Notes: generated by a model from the letters alone, not told the origin. Positions 7,114 through 15,020 are shown, numbered from the stretch's first letter. The stretch: 19,940 bases of DNA from Enterobacter hormaechei ATCC 49162 (GCF_001875655.1 NZ_MKEQ01000004.1:29784-49723), one strand, 5' to 3'. Program-made: numbers and translations.

Positions 7114-8435
7114 TGGAAAAACTGATCGCCCTAAAGCACAAGCTGGATGCCATAAAAACGATGGGAACCAACGCCAAGAAAGAGGCGCTGGCCAACCTTG
7201 ATGAATTTGAGCAGAGCATGGTCTCGCTAATGCTCAACCCATTCATTCGATTCGGTGTGAAGAAGTACAAAGTGGCCGAGCCACTCGATACTTCCGTACC
7301 CAGCGACCAGAAGGTAGTCGAGCTGCTGGAGAAGCTGGCGGCGCGCGAACTGACCGGGAACGCGGCCATTACTGCTGTCGAATCACTTGTTGCCTCAATG
7401 TGCGCTGACGGGCAGGACGTGTTTCGTCGCTTCCTGCTGAAAGATCCGAAAGCCGGCGTCGGCATTAGCCTGTGCAACAAGGTGTTCGAAAACCCAATTC
7501 CGAAGTTTGAGGTACAGCTGGCGTCTCCGTACAAGGAGAAAGGCGACAAATACCCATTTAAACCAAACCCAAAGGCCAAGTGGCCAATGATCGGCAGCCT
7601 CAAACTCGATGGTCTCCGGGTTATCTGCGAAGTCATCGTTGACGAGGAAGAGGTGAACTTCCTGACGCGTACCGGCAATCCGATTACGTCACTCGATCAC
7701 CTTAAACCGGCCATGCTGGAGCGTGGCCGGCTCTCCGGTTTCAAGCACATCTTCTTCGATGGTGAGGGTACTGCAGGTGCGTTCAACCAGTCCGTGTCGG
7801 CGCTTCGCAAGAAGAACGTGACAGCCATTGGTGCCGTTTACCATATCTTCGATTTCTTCTTACCGGAGTGGCGTGCTCAGGCAAAAAGCAAAGAGTACCT
7901 GAAGACCGGCATGAAGCTGAAAGATCGCCTGGCTATGCTGGTGGCGTTATTCCGCAACACTTGCGGGGAAGATTACGCGCAAGATATCCACCTGCATCCG
8001 TTCTACATCATCCATAGCCATGAAGACTTTATCGAACGCTTCATGAAGCGCCTGGATGAGAATGAAGAGGGGGAGATGGGCAAAGATCCGGATTCTGTTT
8101 ACGAGTTCAAGCGTACCCGCAGCTGGTGGAAGCTGAAAGACGAGGATTCCGAAGACGGTGAAATCATCGACTTCGAGCCAGGCGACCCGGACTCTGGCTT
8201 TGCGCATACGCTAGGCAAGATAGTGATTCGTCTGGAGAACGGCGTCATCGTGCGTGCCAGCGGTATCAAACATAAGTACCTGGATGAGATCTGGAACAAT
8301 CAGGAGAAATATCGTGGACGCATCGTCGAGGTTCACTGCCATGAGAAAACGCCAGACGGTAGCTTACGCCACCCACGTCTGAAGTGGCCGAAATGTCTGC
8401 GAGATACCGAAGACCGTATTGGAGATAAAGACTGA
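7113..8435 (+). CDS. ATP-dependent DNA ligase
   Basis: This 440-aa protein would seal nicks using ATP, as in T4, T3 or T7 replication. The nucleotidyltransferase motif I is GSLKLDGLRV, with the adenylated lysine K164. Motif III is HIFFDGEG at 212-219, the motif IV-like segment is EEGEMGKD at about 318-325, and motif V is WWKLK at 338-342. A C-terminal OB-type domain ends with RHPRLKWP, the usual motif VI region. A helical N-terminal domain (about 1-130) precedes the core, as in T4-type ligases. The ATG overlaps the stop of the mini-ORF upstream and its own stop overlaps the next ATG. It belongs with the helicase and primase as the replicon's own replication set. Confidence 0.95.
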   Translation: MEKLIALKHKLDAIKTMGTNAKKEALANLDEFEQSMVSLMLNPFIRFGVKKYKVAEPLDTSVPSDQKVVELLEKLAARELTGNAAITAVESLVASMCADGQDVFRRFLLKDPKAGVGISLCNKVFENPIPKFEVQLASPYKEKGDKYPFKPNPKAKWPMIGSLKLDGLRVICEVIVDEEEVNFLTRTGNPITSLDHLKPAMLERGRLSGFKHIFFDGEGTAGAFNQSVSALRKKNVTAIGAVYHIFDFFLPEWRAQAKSKEYLKTGMKLKDRLAMLVALFRNTCGEDYAQDIHLHPFYIIHSHEDFIERFMKRLDENEEGEMGKDPDSVYEFKRTRSWWKLKDEDSEDGEIIDFEPGDPDSGFAHTLGKIVIRLENGVIVRASGIKHKYLDEIWNNQEKYRGRIVEVHCHEKTPDGSLRHPRLKWPKCLRDTEDRIGDKD

Positions 8436-8611
8436 TGCTCGGCTGGATGATTGTATTTTTGGTCGTCGGCATTGTTATCGGCAGTCTGGTTATGTCCAGC
8501 TGCATCAACGATTACGTAAAAGCCGGTGTCATGCAGAGGCGCGGCCGCATTTACCGCATTGTAGATATCACGTACACACTGAAGGAGATTAAGGATGATC
8601 ATGTTAAGTAA
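8435..8611 (+). CDS. 58-aa single-span membrane protein
   Basis: The ATG overlaps the ligase stop (TGATG). Residues 3-22 (GWMIVFLVVGIVIGSLVMSS) form one hydrophobic segment with a GxxxG pattern. A basic cytoplasmic-type tail follows (QRRGRIYRIVDITYTLKEIK). The 3' end overlaps the next gene by 17 bases in another frame, and that gene's AAGGAG ribosome site lies inside it. Its tail resembles that of the disrupted membrane protein at 8807 (RIGKRLYRVV), so the two may be paralogues. Function unknown. Confidence 0.65.
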   Translation: MLGWMIVFLVVGIVIGSLVMSSCINDYVKAGVMQRRGRIYRIVDITYTLKEIKDDHVK

Positions 8612-8807
8612 ACGGGAGAAGGAAACTCTGCGTGAAATCAGCCAATGGAAAGAGTTCTACGCCAACTGGAAGCCAAAGACCCGCGCCAAACTGGAACGTA
8701 TGAATCTTGTCGCTAACGTTTCGCCAAAGGGATGTGTGGAGAACTATCAACTCACTGAAAAAGGACACTCACTGTTGCAGCAATTGACTGAGGCGGTGGC
8801 GTTCTGA
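8595..8807 (+). CDS. 70-aa winged-helix-like small protein
   Basis: The ATG follows AAGGAG at good spacing. The protein starts with a basic helix (LSKREKETLREISQW) and ends with a segment typical of the wing and last helix of small winged-helix regulators (ENYQLTEKGHSLLQQL). It may bind DNA, but the recognition helix is not clear and the family is not assigned. It sits between two small membrane-protein genes with overlapping start and stop codons, so it belongs to the ligase operon. The transposon lies just beyond the next small gene. Confidence 0.65.
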   Translation: MIMLSKREKETLREISQWKEFYANWKPKTRAKLERMNLVANVSPKGCVENYQLTEKGHSLLQQLTEAVAF

Positions 8808-8874
8808 TGATTCCATACATCTTATTGTCTTTTGCTGGAGGCGTGGCCCTCGGCTTCAGTATCTGTCGCGATCT
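8807..8874 (+). pseudogene. 5' part of a 50-aa membrane-protein gene cut by the transposon
   Basis: ATG 8807 overlaps the previous stop (TGATG). The frame MIPYILLSFAGGVALGFSIC is one membrane span, followed by RD and then the transposon end. Removing the transposon and one GATCT copy joins it exactly in frame to 15021-15105 and gives a 50-residue protein ending RLYRVVHETGVQK. Its stop then overlaps the ATG of the 15102 gene, as expected for this tight operon. In the present sequence the frame runs into the inverted repeat and stops at 8909-8911, leaving a 34-residue product with the membrane span but no basic tail. Confidence 0.75.
8870..8874. repeat. target-site duplication, left copy (GATCT)
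   Basis: GATCT directly precedes the left transposon end and is repeated at 15016-15020 directly after the right end. Five bases is the usual Tn3-family duplication. Confidence 0.92.
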
Positions 8875-8912
8875 GGGGTCGTCTCAGAAAACGGAAAATA
8901 AAGCACGCTAAG
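8875..8912 (+). repeat. left terminal inverted repeat, 38 bp
   Basis: Begins GGGGTCGTCTCAG and ends GCACGCTAAG. It is a perfect match to the reverse complement of 14978-15015. The last codons and stop of tnpR overlap its inner end. Confidence 0.95.
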
Positions 8913-9465
8913 CGTGCGTGGAGGCTGGCACCCAGCGGTACAGCGTCGGAATGGACACGCCGAGGTTCTTGGCCACGTCCTTGGGCGGCACCCCGCTGGC
9001 CAGCAGCTTCTTGGCCGACTCGATCTTGCTGTCGGTCATCTTCGGCTTGCGGCCGCCTTTGCGGCCGAGCTGCTTGGCGACTTCCAGCCCGGCGCGGGTG
9101 CGCTCGACGGTCAGCTCGCGCTCCATTTCGGCAAGGCTCGCCATGACGTGGAAGAAGAACCGCCCGGATGGTGTGCCGGTGTCGATGGAGTCGGTGAGGC
9201 TCCTGAACTGGACACCGTGCTTGTGCAGATCGCCGACCAGATCGACCAGTTGCTTGACCGACCGGCCCAGCCGGTCGAGCTTCCAGACGACCAAAGTATC
9301 GCCTTCGCGCAGCATTTCGAGCGTCTTGGCCAAGCCAGGCCGGTCTGCCCGCGTGCCACTCACCTTGTCCTCGAAGACCTTTTTACATCCGGCCTTGCTC
9401 AAGGCTTCGCGTTGCAGCTCCAGGTTCTGATCCTGCGTCGAGACGCGCGCATAGCCAATCAACAT
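8908..9465 (-). CDS. tnpR: TnpR serine resolvase
   Basis: This 185-aa serine recombinase would resolve cointegrates made during replicative transposition. The catalytic serine is S9 in GYARVSTQDQNLELQ. The conserved core continues with VWKLDRLGRSVKQLVDLV, and the E-helix region holds MASLAEMERELTVERTRAGLEVAK. The C-terminal helix-turn-helix (about 140-183) holds GVPPKDVAKNLGVSIPTLYRW. The length is normal for the family. Its start overlaps the stop of the preceding gene (ATGTTGA) and its stop lies inside the left inverted repeat. It is the last gene of a four-gene leftward operon instead of sitting beside tnpA behind its res site, which is unusual for Tn21 relatives. Confidence 0.93.
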   Translation of the reverse strand: MLIGYARVSTQDQNLELQREALSKAGCKKVFEDKVSGTRADRPGLAKTLEMLREGDTLVVWKLDRLGRSVKQLVDLVGDLHKHGVQFRSLTDSIDTGTPSGRFFFHVMASLAEMERELTVERTRAGLEVAKQLGRKGGRKPKMTDSKIESAKKLLASGVPPKDVAKNLGVSIPTLYRWVPASTHA

Positions 9466-9830
9466 GGCTTGTCTCGCGCCCGGTCGATGCGTTCCTGCAT
9501 CGCCTGCATCACTTCTTCGTGGGTGTACGATCTGGCGTTGGCGTCGGTGGCTTGCCGCAGGGCTTCCTCAACCTCGCGCGTCATCCGCTCGTAATCCTCC
9601 GGCCACAGCGCTTGCTCCATGCGCAGCGACGCCTGACCCAGCAGGTGCAGCAGGCTGAACAGCCGCATGTCGTTGGTGGCGACGATGCGCTCCCGAATCT
9701 GCTCCTGAATAGCTTCGCTAGCCCGATGCGCTTGTGGTGTGGCAGTCCCCTCGTAGTCAGCGGGGAATTCCGCTTCCTCGGCAATCCTTGCCCAGGCGCT
9801 GGCCAGCGCCTCGATGGTTGACGTGCTCAT
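9459..9830 (-). CDS. 123-aa helical protein of unknown function
   Basis: The ATG at 9830 overlaps the upstream stop (ATGA), which fixes the start. The longer open frame upstream has no support. The protein is acidic and almost wholly helical (IQEQIRERIVATNDM, MTREVEEALRQATD, THEEVMQAMQERIDRARD), with no membrane span. The last 25 residues resemble the short helical tails of antitoxin-like proteins, but I would not assign a family. It sits between a membrane protein and tnpR in one translationally linked operon, so it is transposon cargo or an accessory to resolution. Confidence 0.7.
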   Translation of the reverse strand: MSTSTIEALASAWARIAEEAEFPADYEGTATPQAHRASEAIQEQIRERIVATNDMRLFSLLHLLGQASLRMEQALWPEDYERMTREVEEALRQATDANARSYTHEEVMQAMQERIDRARDKPC

Positions 9831-10327
9831 TTCCGCCGCTCCTGTGCTCTTTGGCGAATCAACCGGCCAAGGGGCCTCGACGCGAAAACCAGCAGCATCA
9901 CGCCTATCGGATACCAGGTCGAGAAGACCACCAAGGCATCGAAGGCTGGCCGTCCGGTGTTGGTAGGCAGTACGGCGGTCACAGCCATCAACCCGCCGAC
10001 CGTCCAGATGATGCGCCACACGTAGGGCATCACGCGGGGCACGTAGCCGTCATCGAAAGCGGTCTGGTAGTAGCGGCGCAGGCCGCGCTCGGCAAGCGCC
10101 TGGCGCTGCCGCTCCGACAGCGCATCCGTCCGGCCATACCAGCGCCGGAATGGTGGACAGCGCAGCAGCAAAGGGGTGAAGAGGATCATCACCGCCACGA
10201 TCGCGACACCCCACGCCATGACGGCGCCGGCATCGGGCCGCTTGGCGTTCTCGATCACGGGCGCGAAGACGCCCGGAGCACCGATCATCCAGAACAGCGC
10301 AATGTGCTGATGGAAGGAGAGCTTCAT
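9827..10327 (-). CDS. four-span membrane protein of unknown function
   Basis: The ATG at 10327 overlaps the preceding stop (ATGA); a GTG at 10339 would add four residues. The 166-aa protein shows about four hydrophobic segments: HIALFWMIGAPGVFAPVI (about 6-23), AVMAWGVAIVAVMILFTPLL (about 35-54), WRIIWTVGGLMAVTAVLP (about 103-120) and FDALVVFSTWYPIGVMLLVF (about 128-147). A basic linker (RRWYGRTDALSERQRQALAERG) separates the two pairs. Family unknown. It is a transposon passenger, coupled to both neighbours. Confidence 0.75.
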   Translation of the reverse strand: MKLSFHQHIALFWMIGAPGVFAPVIENAKRPDAGAVMAWGVAIVAVMILFTPLLLRCPPFRRWYGRTDALSERQRQALAERGLRRYYQTAFDDGYVPRVMPYVWRIIWTVGGLMAVTAVLPTNTGRPAFDALVVFSTWYPIGVMLLVFASRPLGRLIRQRAQERRK

Positions 10328-10650
10328 TTGCTCATCCACTTGCGCAGCAGGCGCTTTTTCAGGGAGGCGCGTTCTTGCGGGTTGCGTCCCTTGTGATTGG
10401 CGATGCGATCCGCCGTGGCGGCCTGGCGCTTGACGGGCCAGTAGGAGCGGCCATCCTTGCCCATCGACCAGACGCTGCTGGCCTGGTTTTCCAGCAGGGG
10501 CAGATGGGCGCTCAGGGCTTCGGGCGACGCGCTGGTCAGCGCCGTGCTCTCACGGGTGCGCCAGCGCTGATGCCAGAGCTTCTTGTCCTCGCGCTCGCTG
10601 CCGCAGGTCGTGTGCCCGACGATGGGTGTTTTGCGGCGGCTGCGGCTCAT
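10324..10650 (-). CDS. 108-aa basic protein of unknown function
   Basis: The protein begins MSRSRRKTPIVGHT and ends KKRLLRKWMSK and is strongly basic throughout, with Ser- and Arg-rich ends. It has a cysteine and histidines near the N-terminus and no membrane span. RNA or DNA binding is possible from charge alone. Its stop overlaps the start of the membrane-protein gene. It is the first gene of the four-gene leftward operon that ends with tnpR, and the 254 bases before it should carry that operon's promoter. Confidence 0.65.
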   Translation of the reverse strand: MSRSRRKTPIVGHTTCGSEREDKKLWHQRWRTRESTALTSASPEALSAHLPLLENQASSVWSMGKDGRSYWPVKRQAATADRIANHKGRNPQERASLKKRLLRKWMSK

Positions 10651-10904
10651 AACGTAGTGGTCTCCAAGAACATTCAGGACTGATCCCAGGCGTCGATGGT
10701 CAAGACCTGATCGGCAGGACAGGCGGCTACGCGGTCGGGAACTGGATGGTGTTCAGTCTCATGCCGACCCCATTCGATTGATCGCGTCGCTTGCGGCACG
10801 CTGCGACGCAAGGAGGTTTGCGACCTGGTTTAGCAGCCGTGTCCGCTGCATGTCTGTTACCTATCTCCCCGACCGCTCATTGGACCAACTCCAGAGATTG
10901 GGCT
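10651..10904. other. 254-bp gap without a credible gene inside the transposon
   Basis: This stretch lies between the cupin stop and the start of the orf108-tnpR operon, both reading leftward. It contains a small inverted repeat (CTTGCG at 10790-10795 with CGCAAG at 10807-10812). It may hold the promoter and possibly the resolution (res) site, but I cannot recognise the three resolvase subsites that would prove it. Confidence 0.3.
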
Positions 10905-11261
10905 CTATCGCTCAGCCAATACGAAACCGGCATTGGCTGATGCCACAACCGAGACGAACACAAATGGCTCGGTACCTGTATTTCGCGCCCCGTGCACTTG
11001 GCCCGGTCTTGCCACGGCTATCTCACCTTCCCTGAGGGCACGAACAATCCCATTGCCCTGAAAGTAATCAGCCATTCCCGACAAAACAGTCCACGTGTCT
11101 TGGCCGTGAGGATGAATGTGAGCCGCAATTTCCTGCCCGGGATGGACATGCCAAACCACGATAATTGAGTCTCGGGTTTCAAGCACAACGGAACGAATAG
11201 GCTCGCCTTCGGACGGCTGAACATACTCGGCTACAGAAAATATTCTCGATTCAACAGTCAT
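10905..11261 (-). CDS. small single-domain cupin protein
   Basis: The 118-aa protein starts at ATG 11261 with GAGGGA eight bases upstream. The longer open frame upstream is antisense to, and overlaps, the toxin gene. Cupin motif 1 is seen in WHVHPGQEIAAHIHPHGQDTW, with metal-binding histidines in HIHPH, and motif 2 in RPGQVHGARNTG. Such proteins bind a metal or small ligand, and the substrate cannot be predicted. Its start overlaps the end of the HEPN gene by 11 bases, so it is the third gene of the mntA-hepT operon. Cupins are not a usual part of that toxin-antitoxin system, so it may be separate cargo. Confidence 0.85.
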   Translation of the reverse strand: MTVESRIFSVAEYVQPSEGEPIRSVVLETRDSIIVVWHVHPGQEIAAHIHPHGQDTWTVLSGMADYFQGNGIVRALREGEIAVARPGQVHGARNTGTEPFVFVSVVASANAGFVLAER

Positions 11262-11652
11262 CGGAGATCCCTCTTTCACAGTTGTCGTTACGGTCTTCAT
11301 CGTCGGCATCCTGACGCACGGCGGGCAATTGCTGGAGCAACGCCGGCAGCCATTCCTGTACCGTCTCCCACACCACATCGAGGTTGATGTCGAAATAGCC
11401 GTGAGCCATGCGATTACGCATATTGCGCATGCTGCGCCACGGCACGTCGGCATGCGCCTGGGTGAACTCGACGTAGCCATCCATCACCTTTGTGGCCGCC
11501 TCGCCGATGACGATCAGGCTCATGATGACGGCCTGCTGGGTGCGCTTGTCGGCCAAGAAGTCGTCCTTGGCCATCCCTTCCACGAAGCTGCGCGCATCGG
11601 TTGCGGCCTGCTGAATGTGGTCGAGGTAATCGGGCAGGCGGTTCTCGCTCAT
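11251..11652 (-). CDS. hepT: HEPN-domain toxin (HepT-like, DUF86)
   Basis: This 133-aa helical protein carries the HEPN ribonuclease motif R-x4-H-x-Y as RNRMAHGY at residues 79-86 (R79, H84, Y86). HepT toxins of this family cut RNA and are silenced by a partner MNT-family protein that AMPylates the toxin, a mechanism known for MntA/HepT. The start overlaps the stop of the MNT gene (ATGA), antitoxin first. The C-terminal tail (DADDEDRNDNCERG) extends over the cupin start. The pair would stabilise the transposon or its carrier. The function is inferred from the motif and the two-gene layout. Confidence 0.88.
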   Translation of the reverse strand: MSENRLPDYLDHIQQAATDARSFVEGMAKDDFLADKRTQQAVIMSLIVIGEAATKVMDGYVEFTQAHADVPWRSMRNMRNRMAHGYFDINLDVVWETVQEWLPALLQQLPAVRQDADDEDRNDNCERGISDDC

Positions 11653-11939
11653 ATCGGTTGCGCCTCCGCGAGCACCTTGGCCCGGAACTTCGGCGGCAGG
11701 TCGCCGGGAGTCAGCAGATCGACGTCAACGCCGAGCAGCGATTTCAGTTCTTCTTCCAAATCGCCCAAGTCCAACAACGTGGCACCGGGCAGCGCATCGA
11801 CCAACAGGTCGAGGTCGCTGCCATCCCGGTCGGTGCCATGCAGCACCGAGCCGAAGACGCGCGGGTTCGCGGCGCGAAAGCGGCCTACCGCTTCACGCAC
11901 TGCGCTTCGCTTCATGTCAAGCACAACAGACGGTCGCAT
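11649..11939 (-). CDS. mntA: MNT nucleotidyltransferase antitoxin (MntA-like)
   Basis: This 96-aa minimal nucleotidyltransferase has the full signature GS-x10-D-x-D: G30 and S31 in RVFGSV, then D42 and D44 in SDLDLL. In characterised systems MntA transfers AMP from ATP to a tyrosine near the HEPN active site and so blocks the toxin. ATG 11939 has AAGGA at a good distance; ATG 11945 overlaps that site and is less likely. It is the first gene of a leftward operon mntA-hepT-cupin, driven by a strong promoter (-35 TTGAAA, -10 TATCAT) that overlaps the tnpA promoter. Confidence 0.88.
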   Translation of the reverse strand: MRPSVVLDMKRSAVREAVGRFRAANPRVFGSVLHGTDRDGSDLDLLVDALPGATLLDLGDLEEELKSLLGVDVDLLTPGDLPPKFRAKVLAEAQPI

Positions 11940-11964
11940 GCGCATCCTTTCTTATCGAAACTCG

Positions 11965-11993
11965 TTGAGATGATATGCAATCAAGAATAGAAT
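11965..11993 (+). promoter_or_regulatory. promoter toward tnpA
   Basis: TTGAGA (11965-11970) and TAGAAT (11988-11993) are separated by exactly 17 bases, close to the sigma-70 consensus. Transcription would start near 12000, about 100 bases before the tnpA ATG. It overlaps the opposite promoter at 11970-11998. Confidence 0.6.
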
Positions 11994-11998
11994 TTCAA
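11970..11998 (-). promoter_or_regulatory. promoter toward mntA-hepT-cupin
   Basis: On the minus strand TTGAAA (11998-11993) and TATCAT (11975-11970) are separated by 17 bases. Transcription would start near 11963, about 24 bases before the mntA start. It occupies the same bases as the tnpA promoter, so both polymerases cannot bind together. Confidence 0.6.
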
Positions 11999-12097
11999 GA
12001 ACTATTTTCGAGAATCGCAATGCCTTGATTCCCGTGCCGCGCCGGTTGCCTTGGCGGGCTTGTCACAAACCTACGTTTTCAAGAAGAAGGAAACCGC

Positions 12098-14982
12098 ATG
12101 CCCCGCCGTTCGATCCTCTCCGCCGCCGAGCGCGAAAGCCTGCTGGCGTTGCCGGACACCAAGGATGAGTTGATCCGTCACTACACGTTCAGCGAAAGCG
12201 ACCTCTCCATCATCCGGCAGCGGCGCGGCCCGGCCAATCGGCTGGGCTTCGCGGTGCAGCTCTGCTACCTGCGCTTTCCCGGCGTCATCCTTGGCGCTGA
12301 TGAGCCACCGTTCCCGCCATTGCTGAGACTGGTCGCCAACCAGCTCAAGGTCGGCATCGAAAGCTGGGACGAGTACGGGCAGCGTGAGCAGACCCGACGC
12401 GAGCACCTGGTCGAGCTGCAAACGGTGTTCGGCTTCCAGCCGTTCACGATTGGCCACTACCGGCAGGCTGTCCAGTTGCTGACCGAGCTGGCCATGCAAA
12501 CCGACAAGGGCATCGTGCTGGCCAGAGCCTTGATCGAGCACCTGCGGCGGCAGTCGGTCATTGTGCCCGCCCTCAACGCCGTCGAGCGGGCGAGCGCCGA
12601 AGCGATTACCCGCGCCAACCGGCGTCTCTACGACGCCTTGGCTGAGCCGCTGACGGACGTGCATCGCCGTCGCCTCGACGATCTGCTCAAGCGCCGCGAC
12701 AACGGCAAGACGACGTGGCTGGCCTGGCTGCGGCAATCCCCGGTCAAACCGAACTCGCGGCACATGCTGGAACACATCGAACGCCTCAAGGCGTGGCAGG
12801 CGCTCGACCTGCCCTCCGGCATCGAGCGGCTGGTTCACCAGAACCGGCTGCTCAAGATCGCCCGCGAGGGCGGCCAGATGACGCCCGCCGACCTGGCGAA
12901 GTTCGAGCCGCAGCGGCGTTACGCGACCCTGGTGGCGCTCGCCATCGAGGGCATGGCCACCGTCACCGACGAAATCATCGACCTGCATGACCGCATCCTG
13001 GGCAAGCTGTTCAATGCCGCCAAGAACAAGCATCAGCAGCAGTTCCAGGCATCCGGCAAGGCGATCAATGCCAAGGTGCGGCTGTTCGGGCGCATCGGCC
13101 AGGCGCTGATCGAGGCCAAGCAAGCGGGCCGCGATCCGTTCGCCGCCATCGAGGCCGTCATGTCCTGGGATGCTTTCGCCGAGAGCGTCACCGAAGCGCA
13201 GCGGCTCGCGCAACCCGAGGACTTCGATTTCCTGCACCGCATCGGCGAGAGCTACGCCACGCTGCGCCGCTACGCGCCGGAATTTCTCGACGTGCTCAAG
13301 TTGCGGGCCGCGCCCGCCGCCAAGGACGTACTCGACGCCATCGAGGTGCTGCGCAGCATGAACAGCGACAACGCCCGCAAGGTGCCCACCGACGCGCCGA
13401 CCGAGTTCATCAAGCCGCGCTGGCAGAAGCTGGTGATGACCGACACCGGCATCGACCGGCGCTACTACGAACTGTGCGCGCTGTCGGAGCTGAAGAACGC
13501 GCTGCGCTCCGGCGACATCTGGGTGCAAGGCTCGCGCCAGTTCAAGGACTTCGAGGACTACCTGGTGCCGCCCGCGAAATTCGCCAGCCTCAAGCAGGCC
13601 AGCGAATTGCCGCTGGCCGTGGCCACCGATTGCGACCAGTACCTGCATGACCGGCTGACGCTGCTGGAAACGCAGCTCGCCACCGTCAACCGCATGGCGC
13701 TGGCCAACGAGCTGCCGGACGCCATCATCACGGAGTCGGGCCTGAAGATCACGCCGCTCGATGCGGCGGTGCCCGATACCGCACAGGCCCTGATCGACCA
13801 GACGGCGATGATCCTACCGCACGTCAAGATCACCGAATTGCTGCTGGAGGTAGACGAATGGACGGGCTTCACCCGGCACTTCGCCCACCTGAAGTCAGGC
13901 GACCTGGCCAAGGACAAAAACCTGTTGCTGACCACGATCCTCGCCGACGCGATCAACCTGGGCCTGACCAAGATGGCGGAATCGTGCCCCGGCACGACCT
14001 ACGCCAAGCTGGCCTGGCTGCAAGCCTGGCACATCCGCGACGAAACCTACGGGGCGGCACTGGCCGAGCTGGTCAACGCGCAGTTCCGACATCCCTTCGC
14101 CGAGCATTGGGGCGACGGCACCACGTCATCGTCGGACGGCCAGAACTTCCGCACCGGCAGCAAGGCCGAGAGCACCGGCCACATCAATCCGAAATACGGC
14201 AGCAGCCCAGGGCGGACGTTCTACACCCATATCTCCGACCAGTACGCGCCGTTCCACACCAAGGTCGTGAACGTCGGCGTGCGCGACTCGACCTACGTGC
14301 TCGACGGCCTGCTGTATCACGAATCCGACCTGCGGATCGAGGAGCACTACACCGACACGGCAGGGTTCACGGACCACGTCTTCGCGTTGATGCACCTGCT
14401 GGGCTTCCGCTTCGCCCCGCGCATTCGTGACCTGGGCGACACCAAGCTCTACATCCCGAAGGGCGATGCCACCTACGAGGCGTTGAAACCGATGAACGGC
14501 GGCACGCTCAACATCAAGCACGTCCGCGCCCATTGGGATGAAATCCTGCGGATGGCCACCTCGATCAAGCAGGGCACGGCGACGGCCTCGCTGATGCTCA
14601 GGAAGCTTGGCAGCTACCCGCGCCAGAACGGCCTGGCCGTCGCCCTGCGTGAGCTGGGACGCATCGAGCGCACACTGTTCATCCTGGACTGGCTGCAAAG
14701 CGTCGAGCTGCGCCGCCGCGTGCATGCCGGGCTGAACAAAGGCGAGGCGCGCAACGCGCTGGCCCGCGCCGTGTTCTTCAACCGCCTGGGGGAAATCCGC
14801 GACCGCAGCTTCGAGCAGCAGCGCTACCGGGCCACGGTCAAGCCGTCGATGACGGCCTGTTGCAGTACCTGTCGCCGCTCGGCTGGGAGCACATCAACCT
14901 GACCGGCGATTACCTCTGGCGCAGCAGCGCCAAGATCGGCGCGGGCAAGTTCAGGCCGCTACGGCCGCTGCAACCGGCTTAG
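12098..14982 (+). pseudogene. tnpA: TnpA, Tn3-family transposase with 3' deletion and frameshift
   Basis: The frame is normal for a Tn21-subgroup transposase from [16 protein letters not shown] to FEQQRYRA (residue 912). The likely catalytic triad is D714 (ISDQY), D753 (YTDTAG) and E899 (LGEIRDR). After 14833 the frame changes to an unrelated 22-residue tail and stops at 14900-14902. The normal C-terminus ([20 protein letters not shown] and on) is present in another frame from 14836 to TAG at 14980-14982, inside the right inverted repeat. Compared with Tn21 TnpA as I remember it (988 aa), about 28 codons are missing and the frame is shifted, consistent with a deletion of about 80 bp. The triad remains, but the last 75 or so residues are lost, so activity is doubtful. 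AAGGA precedes the ATG. Confidence 0.88.
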
Positions 14983-15015
14983 CGTGCTTTATTTTCCGTT
15001 TTCTGAGACGACCCC
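14978..15015 (-). repeat. right terminal inverted repeat, 38 bp
   Basis: Perfect inverted copy of 8875-8912. The original tnpA stop codon lies in its inner end. Confidence 0.95.
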
Positions 15016-15020
15016 GATCT
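15016..15020. repeat. target-site duplication, right copy (GATCT)
   Basis: Identical to 8870-8874 on the other side of the transposon. Confidence 0.92.

Larger units (their letters stand above)
8875..15015. mobile_element. Tn3-family (Tn21-subgroup) transposon, 6,141 bp
   Basis: The element is bounded by identical 38-bp inverted repeats starting GGGGTCGTCTCAG and flanked by GATCT duplications. As I remember it, this end sequence matches the tnpA-side end of Tn21. It is much GC-richer than the backbone. All genes left of about 11945 read leftward and end with tnpR, whose stop lies inside the left repeat; tnpA reads rightward and its original stop lies inside the right repeat. Cargo is a MntA/HepT-type toxin-antitoxin pair, a cupin and three unknown genes; no resistance gene is seen. 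The exact duplication shows it arrived by transposition, although its present transposase gene is damaged. I cannot give it a registered name. Confidence 0.95.

Noticed and set aside
10375..10683. 102-codon plus-strand frame in the transposon
   Set aside because: It is antisense to orf108, which is linked by start-stop overlaps to its operon; codon pattern and coupling favour the minus strand.
11329..11973. 214-codon plus-strand frame over the toxin-antitoxin genes
   Set aside because: It is a shadow of mntA and hepT, whose motifs are intact on the minus strand.
11940..12097. resolution (res) site between mntA and tnpA
   Set aside because: The AT-rich gap has short TTCnnGAA-like repeats, but I could not define the three paired subsites expected for a resolvase site. 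It is better explained by the two promoters, and res remains unplaced.
12071..13648. 525-codon open frame on the minus strand across tnpA
   Set aside because: It is an antisense shadow of the GC-rich tnpA gene, with low-complexity composition (repeated Gln, Leu, Ala, Gly and His). The plus-strand product is a clear transposase.
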